Source: Sulfurivirga caldicuralii
GTDB lineage: Bacteria > Pseudomonadota > Gammaproteobacteria > Thiomicrospirales > Thiomicrospiraceae
Direction: 5' to 3'
Assembly: GCA_015661715.1 (NCBI GenBank)
Contig: DQVN01000080.1
Span: forward strand, 1 to 7,285
DNA length: 7,285 nucleotides
Shown: one piece after another, positions 1 to 5,443 of the stretch
How positions within the stretch are numbered: position 1 is the first letter of the stretch
How the letters are laid out: each line of letters begins with the position of its first letter
Made by a program: the position numbers and the translations under genes
Notes under the pieces: generated by a model
The model's input: only the letters and a program-made list of their open reading frames with translations
What the model was told of the DNA's origin: nothing
Databases searched by the model: none

Positions 1-546
1 CCTGACTATGCGCAAGGCTTTGCCTTGGAGTGCGCCGCCATGAAACATGTGCGTGAGGTGATGGGGCTGACCAATGTCATCTTAATGCTGCCTTTCGTCC
101 GTCGGGTGGACGAAGCCCGACGCGTGCTCGCCAAAATGGCCGAATGGGGTCTGACGCGCGGTACAAATGGGCTCAAAATCTATTGCATGTGCGAACTCCC
201 CAACAATGTGATCCTAATTGACCAATTTGCCCGCCATTTCGATGGCTTCTCCATCGGCTCCAATGACCTGACCCAATTGGTCTTGGGCGTGGATAGGGAT
301 TCGCAACGGGTGGCCTTCGACTATGATGAACGGGATGAGGGGGTGAAGACAATGCTCAAGATGGCCATTGACGGCTGCCGCCGCCAAGGGGTGCATTCCG
401 GCATCTGCGGTCAGGCGCCTTCGGACTACCCGGAGATGGCGGAATTCCTGGTGAAATGCGGCATCGACTCCATGAGCATTAACCCGGATACTTTTCTCAA
501 AACACTGCGTTTAGTGGTGGATGTAGAAGAGAATTTGGAAAACTGA
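1..546 (+). CDS. ppsA: Phosphoenolpyruvate synthase, C-terminal part (5' end outside window)
   Basis: This is the last 181 residues of PEP synthase, which makes phosphoenolpyruvate, AMP and phosphate from pyruvate, ATP and water in the cytoplasm for gluconeogenesis. The frame is open from base 1, so the gene begins upstream; the E. coli enzyme is about 792 residues, so roughly the first three quarters are missing. The visible part is the TIM-barrel PEP/pyruvate-binding domain. It shows the PEP-utilising enzyme signature DGFSIGSNDLTQL (fragment residues 81-93), the metal-ligand segment MCELP (63-67) and the catalytic cysteine loop GICGQ (Cys136 of the fragment). The arginine-containing stretch PFVRR (31-35) and the ending NPDTFLKT are also typical. 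It stops with TGA at 544-546. No intrinsic terminator is visible in the following 170 bases. Family assignment is very secure. Pyruvate phosphate dikinase is the only close alternative, but its C-terminus differs. Confidence 0.95.
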   Translation, partial: PDYAQGFALECAAMKHVREVMGLTNVILMLPFVRRVDEARRVLAKMAEWGLTRGTNGLKIYCMCELPNNVILIDQFARHFDGFSIGSNDLTQLVLGVDRDSQRVAFDYDERDEGVKTMLKMAIDGCRRQGVHSGICGQAPSDYPEMAEFLVKCGIDSMSINPDTFLKTLRLVVDVEENLEN

Positions 547-633
547 TGGGGGCTCTGACACCTTTTGCAAAATCGACCTCAAACATCACAGCGCACCCAA
601 CGCCTTACCCCGCTTGAAAGCAACGCCAATAAA

Positions 634-703
634 CCCATCGATGGGACGAAAATTTCGCGTTGATGCATTAAAGACTGGTAGTATAGGAATCACAAATCCT
701 ATA
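634..703. repeat. Cluster of three short palindromes in the ppsA-pilin gap
   Basis: Within the 170-base gap there is a perfect 12-base palindrome CCCATCGATGGG (634-645), then CGAAA-A-TTTCG (647-657), then TATAGGA-N8-TCCTATA (682-688 and 697-703). None is followed by a T-run, so none looks like an intrinsic terminator for ppsA. An extended -10-like element, TGGTAGTAT (676-684), overlaps the left arm of the third repeat, so that repeat could be an operator or a leader hairpin for the pilin gene. No good -35 is visible. Each element alone could arise by chance; the clustering in a short intergenic stretch is the only argument. Confidence 0.3.
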
Positions 704-716
704 AAAATGCAACCCG

Positions 717-1343
717 ATGATACCTATGCGATGGACACATGAAAAAAGCCAAGGGTTTACCCTCATTGAAATCGCTATGGTTCTGGTCATTATTGGTTTG
801 ATCTTAGCTGGCATCCTAAAAGCCCGAGAGATAATCCGCCAAGCTAAAATTCATCAGGCCATCCAGGAAAGTCGAGTGTGGCAGGCTGCTTATTTAAGCT
901 ACATCGACCGGTTTGGCCAAAAACCAGGTGACGATAATACGCAAGCGGACCGTTGGCCGGATATGATAAATGGCAATAGCGACGGCTACATTGCCGGAAC
1001 CACCTGCAGTGGTGACCACGAGGAATCCTGTTTGGCCATACGTGCTTTAATGCATGCTGGCTATATTGAAGGAGACGGGTCAATCCCGCAGCCTAAACCT
1101 AAGCTGGCACTCGGTGGAGAAGCACACCTCTTCTCATATACTGTTAATGGGAAAACCGGCGTATGGCTGCTCCATAATGGCAGTGTCCCCAAAGATATGC
1201 TCCAAGAGATGGATCGCAAGTTTGATGATGGACTGTGTTACAGCGGAACTATGATTGCCTATAACTACTGGCATAACTTCTATTGCAATGCGACCACAGG
1301 GGACTATGCAGTTGATCACGGATATCGCATAAGGCTGGAATAA
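717..1343 (+). CDS. Type IV pilin-like / pseudopilin-like protein with class III prepilin signal
   Basis: The 208-residue protein has a prepilin leader ending at Gly13, followed by FTLIEIAMVLVIIGLILAG. This has the phenylalanine (+1) and glutamate (+5) needed for PilD-type cleavage and N-methylation, and a hydrophobic helix at about residues 14-34. The region DRFGQKPGDD...ADRW...NGNSDGYI (64-92) is a pattern I recognise from many pilin-like proteins annotated as type II secretion or prepilin proteins. Four cysteines (97, 105, 174, 190) could form disulfides; the C-terminal pair would make a D-loop-like feature. It would be a subunit of a type IV pilus or pseudopilus in the inner membrane and periplasm, but no assembly gene lies nearby, so it is an orphan. 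The start is uncertain: ATG at 717 or 726 fits the frame and neither has a clear ribosome binding site. An ATG at 739 is out of frame by one base. Confidence 0.85.
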   Translation: MIPMRWTHEKSQGFTLIEIAMVLVIIGLILAGILKAREIIRQAKIHQAIQESRVWQAAYLSYIDRFGQKPGDDNTQADRWPDMINGNSDGYIAGTTCSGDHEESCLAIRALMHAGYIEGDGSIPQPKPKLALGGEAHLFSYTVNGKTGVWLLHNGSVPKDMLQEMDRKFDDGLCYSGTMIAYNYWHNFYCNATTGDYAVDHGYRIRLE

Positions 1344-1431
1344 GCCCTTGATTTAGTACAACATATCGTCATCCCCTATGATACTCTTTTGCAAGAATTT
1401 TATGTCTACTTCCCAACGAAAGGACTTACCA

Positions 1432-1773
1432 ATGAAAAAAGTCATCCTGTTTTCAGCCTTACCACTCTTACTGAACGCTTATACCGCCTTAGCTGCACCC
1501 CAAGCTTCATCCCACTCCCCCATGACCAATGCGCTAAATCTAACCCCCGAACAGGAAAGAAAAATTAACCAAATCAAACAAACCTACCAAGAAAAAATAC
1601 GCAAACTGATCGCAGAAGGTGAAGCCAAAATTATGGCAGTACTCACACCTGAACAGAAGAAAAAGCTGGAAGAGATGAAACGCCAGCGTCAGGCGATGAT
1701 GGAGCGCATGCATCAAATGATGCAGCAACGGCAACAGCAAGCTGCACCGCCTCACCAGAACGCGTCCCAATAA
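1432..1773 (+). CDS. Small secreted helical protein with two LTXXQ motifs (Spy/CpxP-like)
   Basis: The protein has 113 residues. A Sec signal peptide (MKK, then a hydrophobic stretch to about residue 18) ends at a likely Ala-Leu-Ala cleavage site near residue 21, so it is predicted to be periplasmic. The mature part is almost wholly helix-forming and charged, with two LTPEQ motifs at 37-41 and 71-75. This double LTXXQ layout is the hallmark of the Spy/CpxP superfamily of periplasmic chaperones and stress sensors, though this protein is shorter than Spy. The C-terminal 30 residues are rich in Met, Gln and His (for example MMERMHQMMQQRQQQ), which might bind metal or simply be a flexible helix. 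I start at 1432, not the in-frame ATG at 1378, because AAAGGA (1419-1424) sits seven bases upstream of 1432 and the signal peptide begins there. It lies 88 bases after the pilin gene on the same strand. Confidence 0.75.
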   Translation: MKKVILFSALPLLLNAYTALAAPQASSHSPMTNALNLTPEQERKINQIKQTYQEKIRKLIAEGEAKIMAVLTPEQKKKLEEMKRQRQAMMERMHQMMQQRQQQAAPPHQNASQ

Positions 1774-1897
1774 TCACCCATGCGCCCTGATTGAAGATAT
1801 CAAAACTCTACTCCCGTAACTGCGTAACCAGCTACTGGATAAGTCGCACCCTGTTTATTGACAGCCTTATTAACCCGATATGGCAGCGGCATACTAC

Positions 1898-1921
1898 AAA
1901 AAAACCGGGCGTAGTGCCCGG
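1898..1921 (-). terminator. Intrinsic (rho-independent) terminator for the ctpA-yajL operon
   Basis: Read on the minus strand, a six-base all-GC stem CCGGGC / GCCCGG with a five-base loop (ACTAC) is followed directly by seven Ts. It lies 29 bases past the stop codon of the DJ-1 family gene, in the right orientation to end that operon. On the plus strand the stem is not followed by Ts, so it should not stop transcripts coming from the left. Confidence 0.88.
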
Positions 1922-1950
1922 CCTGTGCTTGACTTCAACACAATTTTTTC

Positions 1951-2523
1951 TCAACCCCCATGGCAGGGCGGTCGCTGTAAAGCGGCCTCCACCTCATCGC
2001 GCACGGCTCGACCTTGCAGCTTCTCCACCAGATATAGGGCAAAATCCATGGCCGTACCCGGCCCCTTAGAGGTGATGATATTGTCATCCTCTACCACCGG
2101 CGCATCGATATATTCCATCCCGGGTGCGGGCTGTGCATCCAGCACACCCGGATAGCTGGTCGCCTTATGTCCATCCAGCAGACCGGCTTCACGTAATACT
2201 TTAGGGGCGGCACAGATGGCCGCTGTGGGTTTGCCCACCTCATGCATGCGCCGTAGGATATTGAGAATACGCCCATCTTGTTGCAAATAATCCGCCCCGG
2301 GCAAGCCACCCGGCAACACGACCAAATCAAAGTCCTCATCCTGAACAGCTTCCAAGGTGGTACTGGCCAACAGCACCGCCCCACGGCTGGCGTGAATTTC
2401 ACGATTGTCATCTAAACTGGCTGTGATGACCTCCACACCCCCACGCGACAGAATGTCTGTGATCGTGATGGCTTCGAGTTCCTCACACCCCTGGGCTAAA
2501 GGAACGAGTACGCGTTTACTCAT
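1951..2523 (-). CDS. yajL: DJ-1/PfpI superfamily protein, YajL-like
   Basis: This 190-residue cytoplasmic protein belongs to the DJ-1/ThiJ/YajL family, linked in other bacteria to oxidative and carbonyl stress protection (chaperone, covalent chaperone or glyoxalase/deglycase activity; the exact activity is debated). The N-terminal strand and GCEELEAIT (12-20) carry the conserved glutamate (Glu17, matching DJ-1 Glu18). The nucleophile elbow AAICAAP places the reactive cysteine at Cys104. VLPGGLPGA (69-77) and GPGTAMDF (154-161) are typical. The histidine seen in human DJ-1 is replaced by Tyr124. I choose ATG at 2523 over an in-frame GTG at 2532 because the AGGAG in the end of ctpA abuts the GTG but is eight bases from the ATG. 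Only five bases separate it from the ctpA stop, so the two are probably co-transcribed and translationally coupled. The name is by resemblance to E. coli YajL. Confidence 0.88.
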   Translation of the reverse strand: MSKRVLVPLAQGCEELEAITITDILSRGGVEVITASLDDNREIHASRGAVLLASTTLEAVQDEDFDLVVLPGGLPGADYLQQDGRILNILRRMHEVGKPTAAICAAPKVLREAGLLDGHKATSYPGVLDAQPAPGMEYIDAPVVEDDNIITSKGPGTAMDFALYLVEKLQGRAVRDEVEAALQRPPCHGG

Positions 2524-2528
2524 GGCTT

Positions 2529-3860
2529 TCACTCCTGCATCTTTTTGGCTAAGGACATGCTCTTGAGCAGGTTGAGCGCCTCATACAGCTCATAGTCGCT
2601 GTCCAATAACTTTTTGATTTCCGCTTTGCGCTCAGCCTCGCTCTGATCCGCTTTGACAGGCTTGTCATCTTTGTGATCCAAATGCCCCTTCAGGTCAGCC
2701 TCATGGATTTCCAACGCATTATCTTCTTCTACCTTTTCCACTTTTATCCGCGGAATAATCACATCCGGCACAATACCCGTTGCCTGAATAGAGCGGCCAG
2801 AGGGCGTGTAATAACGAGCGGTGGTTAATTTAATGGCGGCCCCATTAGGCAAGGGCACCAGTGTCTGCACAGAACCCTTACCAAACGTTTTGCGCCCGGC
2901 CACCAAGGCACGGTGATTGTCCTGAAGCGCACCGGCGACAATTTCAGAAGCGGAAGCGGAGCCTTCATTGACCAATACCACGATCGGCTTGCCGTCCAAA
3001 ACATCCCCTCTGCGCGCTTCAAACTGCATCTGCGCATCCTCATGACGCCCCTTGGTATAGACAATCAGGCCTTTATTGAGGAACGCATCACTTACCTTTA
3101 CCGCTGCGGTCAAAACCCCACCTGGATTATTGCGTAAATCCAACACAATACCTTGAAGGGGCTTGCCGCTTTCTTTTTGCAGCTTTTCAATGGCTTCAAT
3201 CATATCGCCGCCCGTGCGAACCTGGAAGTTGCTGATACGCACATAGCCAAACCCTTCGCCCAACAACTTATGCTTAACAGATTTCACCTTAATGATTGCC
3301 CGCTTAAGCTTGATCACCAACGGCTTGGCCTCATCCTTACGCACGATTGTTAAGGTCACCTCTGTACCTGGCTTGCCGCGCATCAGCTTGACCGCCTCAC
3401 TCAGAGTCATCCCCTTGACCGGCTGATCATCGATCTTAATAATCAAATCACCACTGCGAATACCCGCACGCTGGGCGGGCGTATCATCAATGGGCGCGAT
3501 GACTTTCACAAAGCCATCCTTGTCCATGCCCACTTCCATACCCAGCCCGCCGAATTCACCCGTGGTATGCTCCTGCATCTCTTTGAAGTTTTCCGGCGGC
3601 AAGTAATCAGAGTGCGGGTCCAGATTGGAGACCATGCCCTTGATGGCATATTCGATCAGCTGCTCATCAGATACCGGCTCCACATAGTTACGCTCAACCA
3701 CACTGAACACTTCCACAAACGTGCGTAATTCCTGCAGCGGCAATGTACGTGCCTTGACTTCCTGCTCCTGCGCCACCACACTGGCACCGACGACAATCAT
3801 GGCACCCAATACGGCGCCAGAGATCAGCCAACCCAGCTTACTCAACAGCCCTCTGTCCAT
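2529..3860 (-). CDS. ctpA: Carboxyl-terminal processing protease (S41 family, CtpA)
   Basis: This 443-residue periplasmic serine protease trims or degrades envelope proteins; homologues act on lipoproteins and peptidoglycan hydrolases. Residues 10-30 form an uncleaved signal anchor or signal peptide. An N-terminal helical region (40-95) has NYVEPVSDEQL and the family motif DPHSDYL (81-87). A PDZ domain spans about 100-185 with GLGMEV and the GIRSGDLI segment. The protease core follows, with DLRNNPGG (241-248), the nucleophile in NEGSASASE (Ser303) and GRKTFGKG (Lys328). The Ser-Lys distance of 25 residues and Gln332 four further on match the Ser452-Lys477-Gln481 arrangement of E. coli Prc. 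The length fits the short CtpA class, not Prc (about 680). After about 373 comes a charged linker and a helical C-terminus. AAGGAG lies five bases before the ATG. It heads a two-gene operon with the DJ-1 gene. Confidence 0.95.
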   Translation of the reverse strand: MDRGLLSKLGWLISGAVLGAMIVVGASVVAQEQEVKARTLPLQELRTFVEVFSVVERNYVEPVSDEQLIEYAIKGMVSNLDPHSDYLPPENFKEMQEHTTGEFGGLGMEVGMDKDGFVKVIAPIDDTPAQRAGIRSGDLIIKIDDQPVKGMTLSEAVKLMRGKPGTEVTLTIVRKDEAKPLVIKLKRAIIKVKSVKHKLLGEGFGYVRISNFQVRTGGDMIEAIEKLQKESGKPLQGIVLDLRNNPGGVLTAAVKVSDAFLNKGLIVYTKGRHEDAQMQFEARRGDVLDGKPIVVLVNEGSASASEIVAGALQDNHRALVAGRKTFGKGSVQTLVPLPNGAAIKLTTARYYTPSGRSIQATGIVPDVIIPRIKVEKVEEDNALEIHEADLKGHLDHKDDKPVKADQSEAERKAEIKKLLDSDYELYEALNLLKSMSLAKKMQE

Positions 3861-3901
3861 GGAGACTCCTTAAGCCCTACAACAAGTTATTACCTGGAAT
3901 C

Positions 3902-3907
3902 ATTATA
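3902..3907 (-). promoter_or_regulatory. Likely -10 element for ctpA
   Basis: On the minus strand a perfect TATAAT occurs 41 bases upstream of the ctpA start. At normal spacing no good -35 is visible; TTGTCA is only 12 bases away. An inverted repeat GTTTG-N5-CAAAC (3913-3927) lies where a -35 would be, which might be an activator or repressor site. This is inferred from sequence only. Confidence 0.45.
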
Positions 3908-3943
3908 AATAAGTTTGCATGACAAACCCGCAGATGCTGATTA

Positions 3944-3969
3944 AAATCGTTATAAGGTTATATTGATGT
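3944..3969. promoter_or_regulatory. Candidate ArsR-family operator (12-2-12 imperfect palindrome)
   Basis: Two 12-base arms flank a central GG, with 9 of 12 positions symmetric. The core is TATAA-GG-TTATA, with outer matching ATC and GAT. ArsR/SmtB repressors classically bind such 12-2-12 imperfect inverted repeats near their own promoters. This site lies 34 bases before the start of the ArsR-family gene, immediately upstream of and partly overlapping its probable -35 region. It also sits in the shared region with ctpA, so it could affect both directions. Binding is inferred. Confidence 0.5.
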
Positions 3970-3973
3970 AGAC

Positions 3974-3982
3974 TGATAAATT
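3974..3982 (+). promoter_or_regulatory. Possible extended -10 for the ArsR-family gene
   Basis: TGATAAATT has the TG-N-TAnAnT form of an extended -10 (4 of 6 core matches) and lies 21 bases before the start codon. No convincing -35 is present, which extended -10 promoters can tolerate. The candidate operator ends five bases upstream, so a bound repressor would be well placed to block it. Confidence 0.3.
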
Positions 3983-4003
3983 TTGTGAAAAAAGGGTGAG
4001 GAC

Positions 4004-4321
4004 ATGCTCCCAACAGTGGATAAAAACTTCTTTGACATGCGTGAAGACAACATCGAACAGGCCGCTCGGGCGCTGAAGGCTATGGCACACCCTCTACGGC
4101 TAAAGATTCTGTGCGTGATTGGCGACAATGAACTACCGGTGATGGAAATTGTCAATAAAGTGGGCACCACCCAGAGTAACGTTTCTCAGCATCTGGATAT
4201 TCTGCGAGAGAAAGGAATCGTGGTTTCTCGCCGGGAAGGGAGCAAAATTCTCTGCCGTGTTAAAAGTAAGGAGATTTTGGAACTGATGGCGGCAATGCAA
4301 CAGACTTTCTGCCCATCATGA
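4004..4321 (+). CDS. ArsR-family winged-helix repressor, probable BigR/SqrR/YgaV-type sulfur sensor
   Basis: This 105-residue cytoplasmic transcription factor has one winged helix-turn-helix: ALKAMAHPLRLKIL (23-36), a recognition helix around TTQSNVSQHLDILREKG (55-71) and a beta wing near SRREGSKILCRV (75-86). It lacks the ELCVCDL metal motif of arsenic and cadmium sensors. Its cysteines are Cys37, Cys84 and Cys103. Cys37 in RLKILC and Cys103 in TFCP are 66 residues apart, the spacing of the reactive pair in the persulfide sensors SqrR and BigR, and the flanks resemble E. coli YgaV (LKAMSHP...RLLILC and a YCP ending). I therefore infer a thiol-switch sensor of reactive sulfur species or redox state. 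AAGGG upstream supports the start; the in-frame ATG at 4037 has no ribosome binding site. It diverges from ctpA and converges on the SprA-like gene with a seven-base gap. Its targets are not visible beyond likely autoregulation. Confidence 0.85.
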   Translation: MLPTVDKNFFDMREDNIEQAARALKAMAHPLRLKILCVIGDNELPVMEIVNKVGTTQSNVSQHLDILREKGIVVSRREGSKILCRVKSKEILELMAAMQQTFCPS

Positions 4322-4328
4322 AGTTCGA

Positions 4329-5063
4329 TCACGATACCGCCACTTGCATCCTCAGCCGCTGCTGCCAGTGCAACTGTTCACTCTGCGCAGCAAGGACCGC
4401 GGCATCATTCTCTGATGCACCTTTTCCATTTTCCAATCGTCGCCCTTGGTCTCCCTTGGAAGAAGCTGGCTGCTGTGTCGTCTGGCCGCCTACCTCATCG
4501 CCGCTATCTTTCTGATCCTGTTGACGTAACGCCTGCATCGCCTCCATCATTGCCTGGGCGGCTGCTGCAGCGACCCGCATATCCTGGGCAGACGGGTTTG
4601 CTGGCGCCAAAGCGGCTTGCTGAACGATTTGCATCTTGCGAATCGTTGCCTCGGGACCCCTCTCGGGAGATACATCAATGCCCACTTCGCCACCAATGGC
4701 GTACTGACGCCCATCGGGGCCTTTCTGATAGGTGTAATGGGGCCCGCTGGTGACATATCCTCCTGCTGCAGCCACATGCGCCATTTCATGGGCGCGCACC
4801 TCCCGATCTCGAGCACGCAACTGGGCAATGACTGCAGTTACTTCAGCCGCTTTTGCCCGTGCCTCACGTTCTAGGGCCGATTTTTCTGTCGACCCAGCGG
4901 AACCCCCTCGTATGCCCACCGGGCCATCCTGTTTTGCCGCCTGTTCTTCCTCTTTTGTTGTATGCTCGGACAGGCCACTTACATTCACCCCTTGGCTCGG
5001 CTCACTAGCCAGCGGGCGCTGTAATAGCATACTTGTAGTAGCAGCACCCAATACCTGCATCAT
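4329..5063 (-). CDS. SprA-related / CJM1_0395-type putative metalloprotease
   Basis: This 244-residue protein shows the core of the SprA-related family, also called the putative metalloprotease CJM1_0395 family. That core is REVRAHEMAHVAAAGGY, with a zinc-type HExxH at residues 92-96, then GPHYTYQKGPDGRQYAIGG, Glu126 in GGEVGIDVSPE, and a helical stretch with PANPSAQD. The first 60 residues look disordered and a charged helix (60-90) precedes the motif. The last 60 or so are low complexity, rich in Gln, Gly, Ser and Lys. There is no signal peptide or membrane helix. Substrate and activity are unknown in this family; a peptidase role is inferred from HEMAH only. GAGG lies a few bases before tandem ATGs at 5063 and 5060; the TTG at 5066 is too close to it. 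It diverges from the YjfB-HDOD cluster and meets the ArsR gene tail to tail, with no terminator between. Confidence 0.8.
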   Translation of the reverse strand: MMQVLGAATTSMLLQRPLASEPSQGVNVSGLSEHTTKEEEQAAKQDGPVGIRGGSAGSTEKSALEREARAKAAEVTAVIAQLRARDREVRAHEMAHVAAAGGYVTSGPHYTYQKGPDGRQYAIGGEVGIDVSPERGPEATIRKMQIVQQAALAPANPSAQDMRVAAAAAQAMMEAMQALRQQDQKDSGDEVGGQTTQQPASSKGDQGRRLENGKGASENDAAVLAAQSEQLHWQQRLRMQVAVS

Positions 5064-5081
5064 CAATTCCTCTTTTCTTTC

Positions 5082-5091
5082 ATAAGGTTAT
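5082..5091. repeat. Second copy of the ATAAGGTTAT palindromic core
   Basis: ATAA-GG-TTAT, the core of the candidate ArsR operator at 3952-3961, recurs exactly here, 18 bases before the start of the SprA-like gene. The flanking arms are not symmetric (6 of 12 positions), so it is a weaker candidate. A 10-base match can occur by chance, but both copies sit in promoter regions. Confidence 0.3.
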
Positions 5092-5121
5092 CTTAGTCTC
5101 ACCTTTTTTTCAAGCCATCGC

Positions 5122-5148
5122 TCAAGCGCCCCATCAAGCTGCCGATAA
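5122..5148 (+). promoter_or_regulatory. Sigma-28 (FliA) promoter for the yjfB-HDOD-HDOD cluster
   Basis: TCAAG at 5122-5126 and a perfect GCCGATAA at 5141-5148 are arranged as TCAA-N15-GCCGATAA, matching the flagellar sigma-28 consensus (TAAA or TCAA, 15 bases, GCCGATAA) in both sequence and spacing. The -10 ends 25 bases before the ATG of the YjfB-like gene, leaving room for a short leader with the AAGGAG ribosome binding site at 5161-5166. The placement, strand and downstream motility-type gene all agree. Confidence 0.82.
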
Positions 5149-5173
5149 ATCCTTTAAGAAAAGGAGAATAACC

Positions 5174-5383
5174 ATGGACATTTCCGCTAATGGCGCTGTC
5201 AATGTCGCTTTACTACAACAACAGGCCAGTATGCAACAAACTGCGCAAATCACCATGCTGAAAAAGGCAATGGACATGCAATCTCAAGGCGCGCTGATGC
5301 TAATTGCCACCTTACCAAGCAATAACACATCCGCCCAAGCGCTACCCTCCAACGTAGGCCAAAATATCAACACCACCGCCTAA
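5174..5383 (+). CDS. YjfB-like small putative motility protein
   Basis: This 69-residue protein matches the YjfB family of putative motility proteins. It begins with MDIS, then has a Gln/Met-rich amphipathic helix (about 13-48) with QQQASMQQTAQITMLKKAMDMQSQGAL. After ATLP comes a short polar tail ending in VGQNINTTA. Full length agrees with the family, which runs about 60-80 residues. There is no signal peptide or transmembrane segment. Its molecular function is unknown; members are linked to flagellar regulons by context. A strong AAGGAG lies seven bases before the ATG, and a sigma-28 promoter is just upstream, which supports the motility link here. The next gene, an HDOD protein, starts 60 bases after its stop with no terminator between, so co-transcription is likely. 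Confidence 0.82.
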   Translation: MDISANGAVNVALLQQQASMQQTAQITMLKKAMDMQSQGALMLIATLPSNNTSAQALPSNVGQNINTTA

Positions 5384-5443
5384 GGCCATTGCATCGCCCC
5401 ATCTCAACGCATATTCTGTAATCCCATGCGCAGGAATGTTGAG

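Noticed and set aside
563..572. TTTTGCAAAA palindrome after ppsA as a terminator
   Set aside because: Low-GC ten-base palindrome with no loop and no downstream T-run.
707..742. Eleven-codon reading frame from ATG 707 whose TGA overlaps ATG 739, resembling a coupled leader peptide
   Set aside because: No ribosome binding site and nothing distinctive in the peptide; ATG 739 is not in the pilin frame.
1378..1431. Upstream in-frame ATG for the LTXXQ protein, adding 18 residues
   Set aside because: No ribosome binding site before 1378, and the extra residues would mask a clear signal peptide; AAAGGA is correctly placed for 1432.
1858..1886. Perfect TTGACA -35-like sequence at 1858-1863
   Set aside because: No acceptable -10 at 16-18 bases and no plus-strand gene follows; it points into a minus-strand terminator.
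1791..2155. Plus-strand reading frames across the end of the DJ-1 gene
   Set aside because: They overlap a well-supported minus-strand gene and its terminator, and show no recognisable protein features.
2524..2532. GTG start for the DJ-1 family gene overlapping the ctpA stop
   Set aside because: The AGGAG abuts the GTG, leaving no spacer; the ATG at 2523 has eight bases and matches family N-termini.
4318..5085. Several plus-strand reading frames opposite the SprA-like gene
   Set aside because: They are antisense shadows; the minus-strand frame carries the recognisable HEMAH family core and a ribosome binding site.
5426..5443. Longer start for the first HDOD gene
   Set aside because: AGGA lies downstream of this ATG, and the paralogue aligns from 5444.
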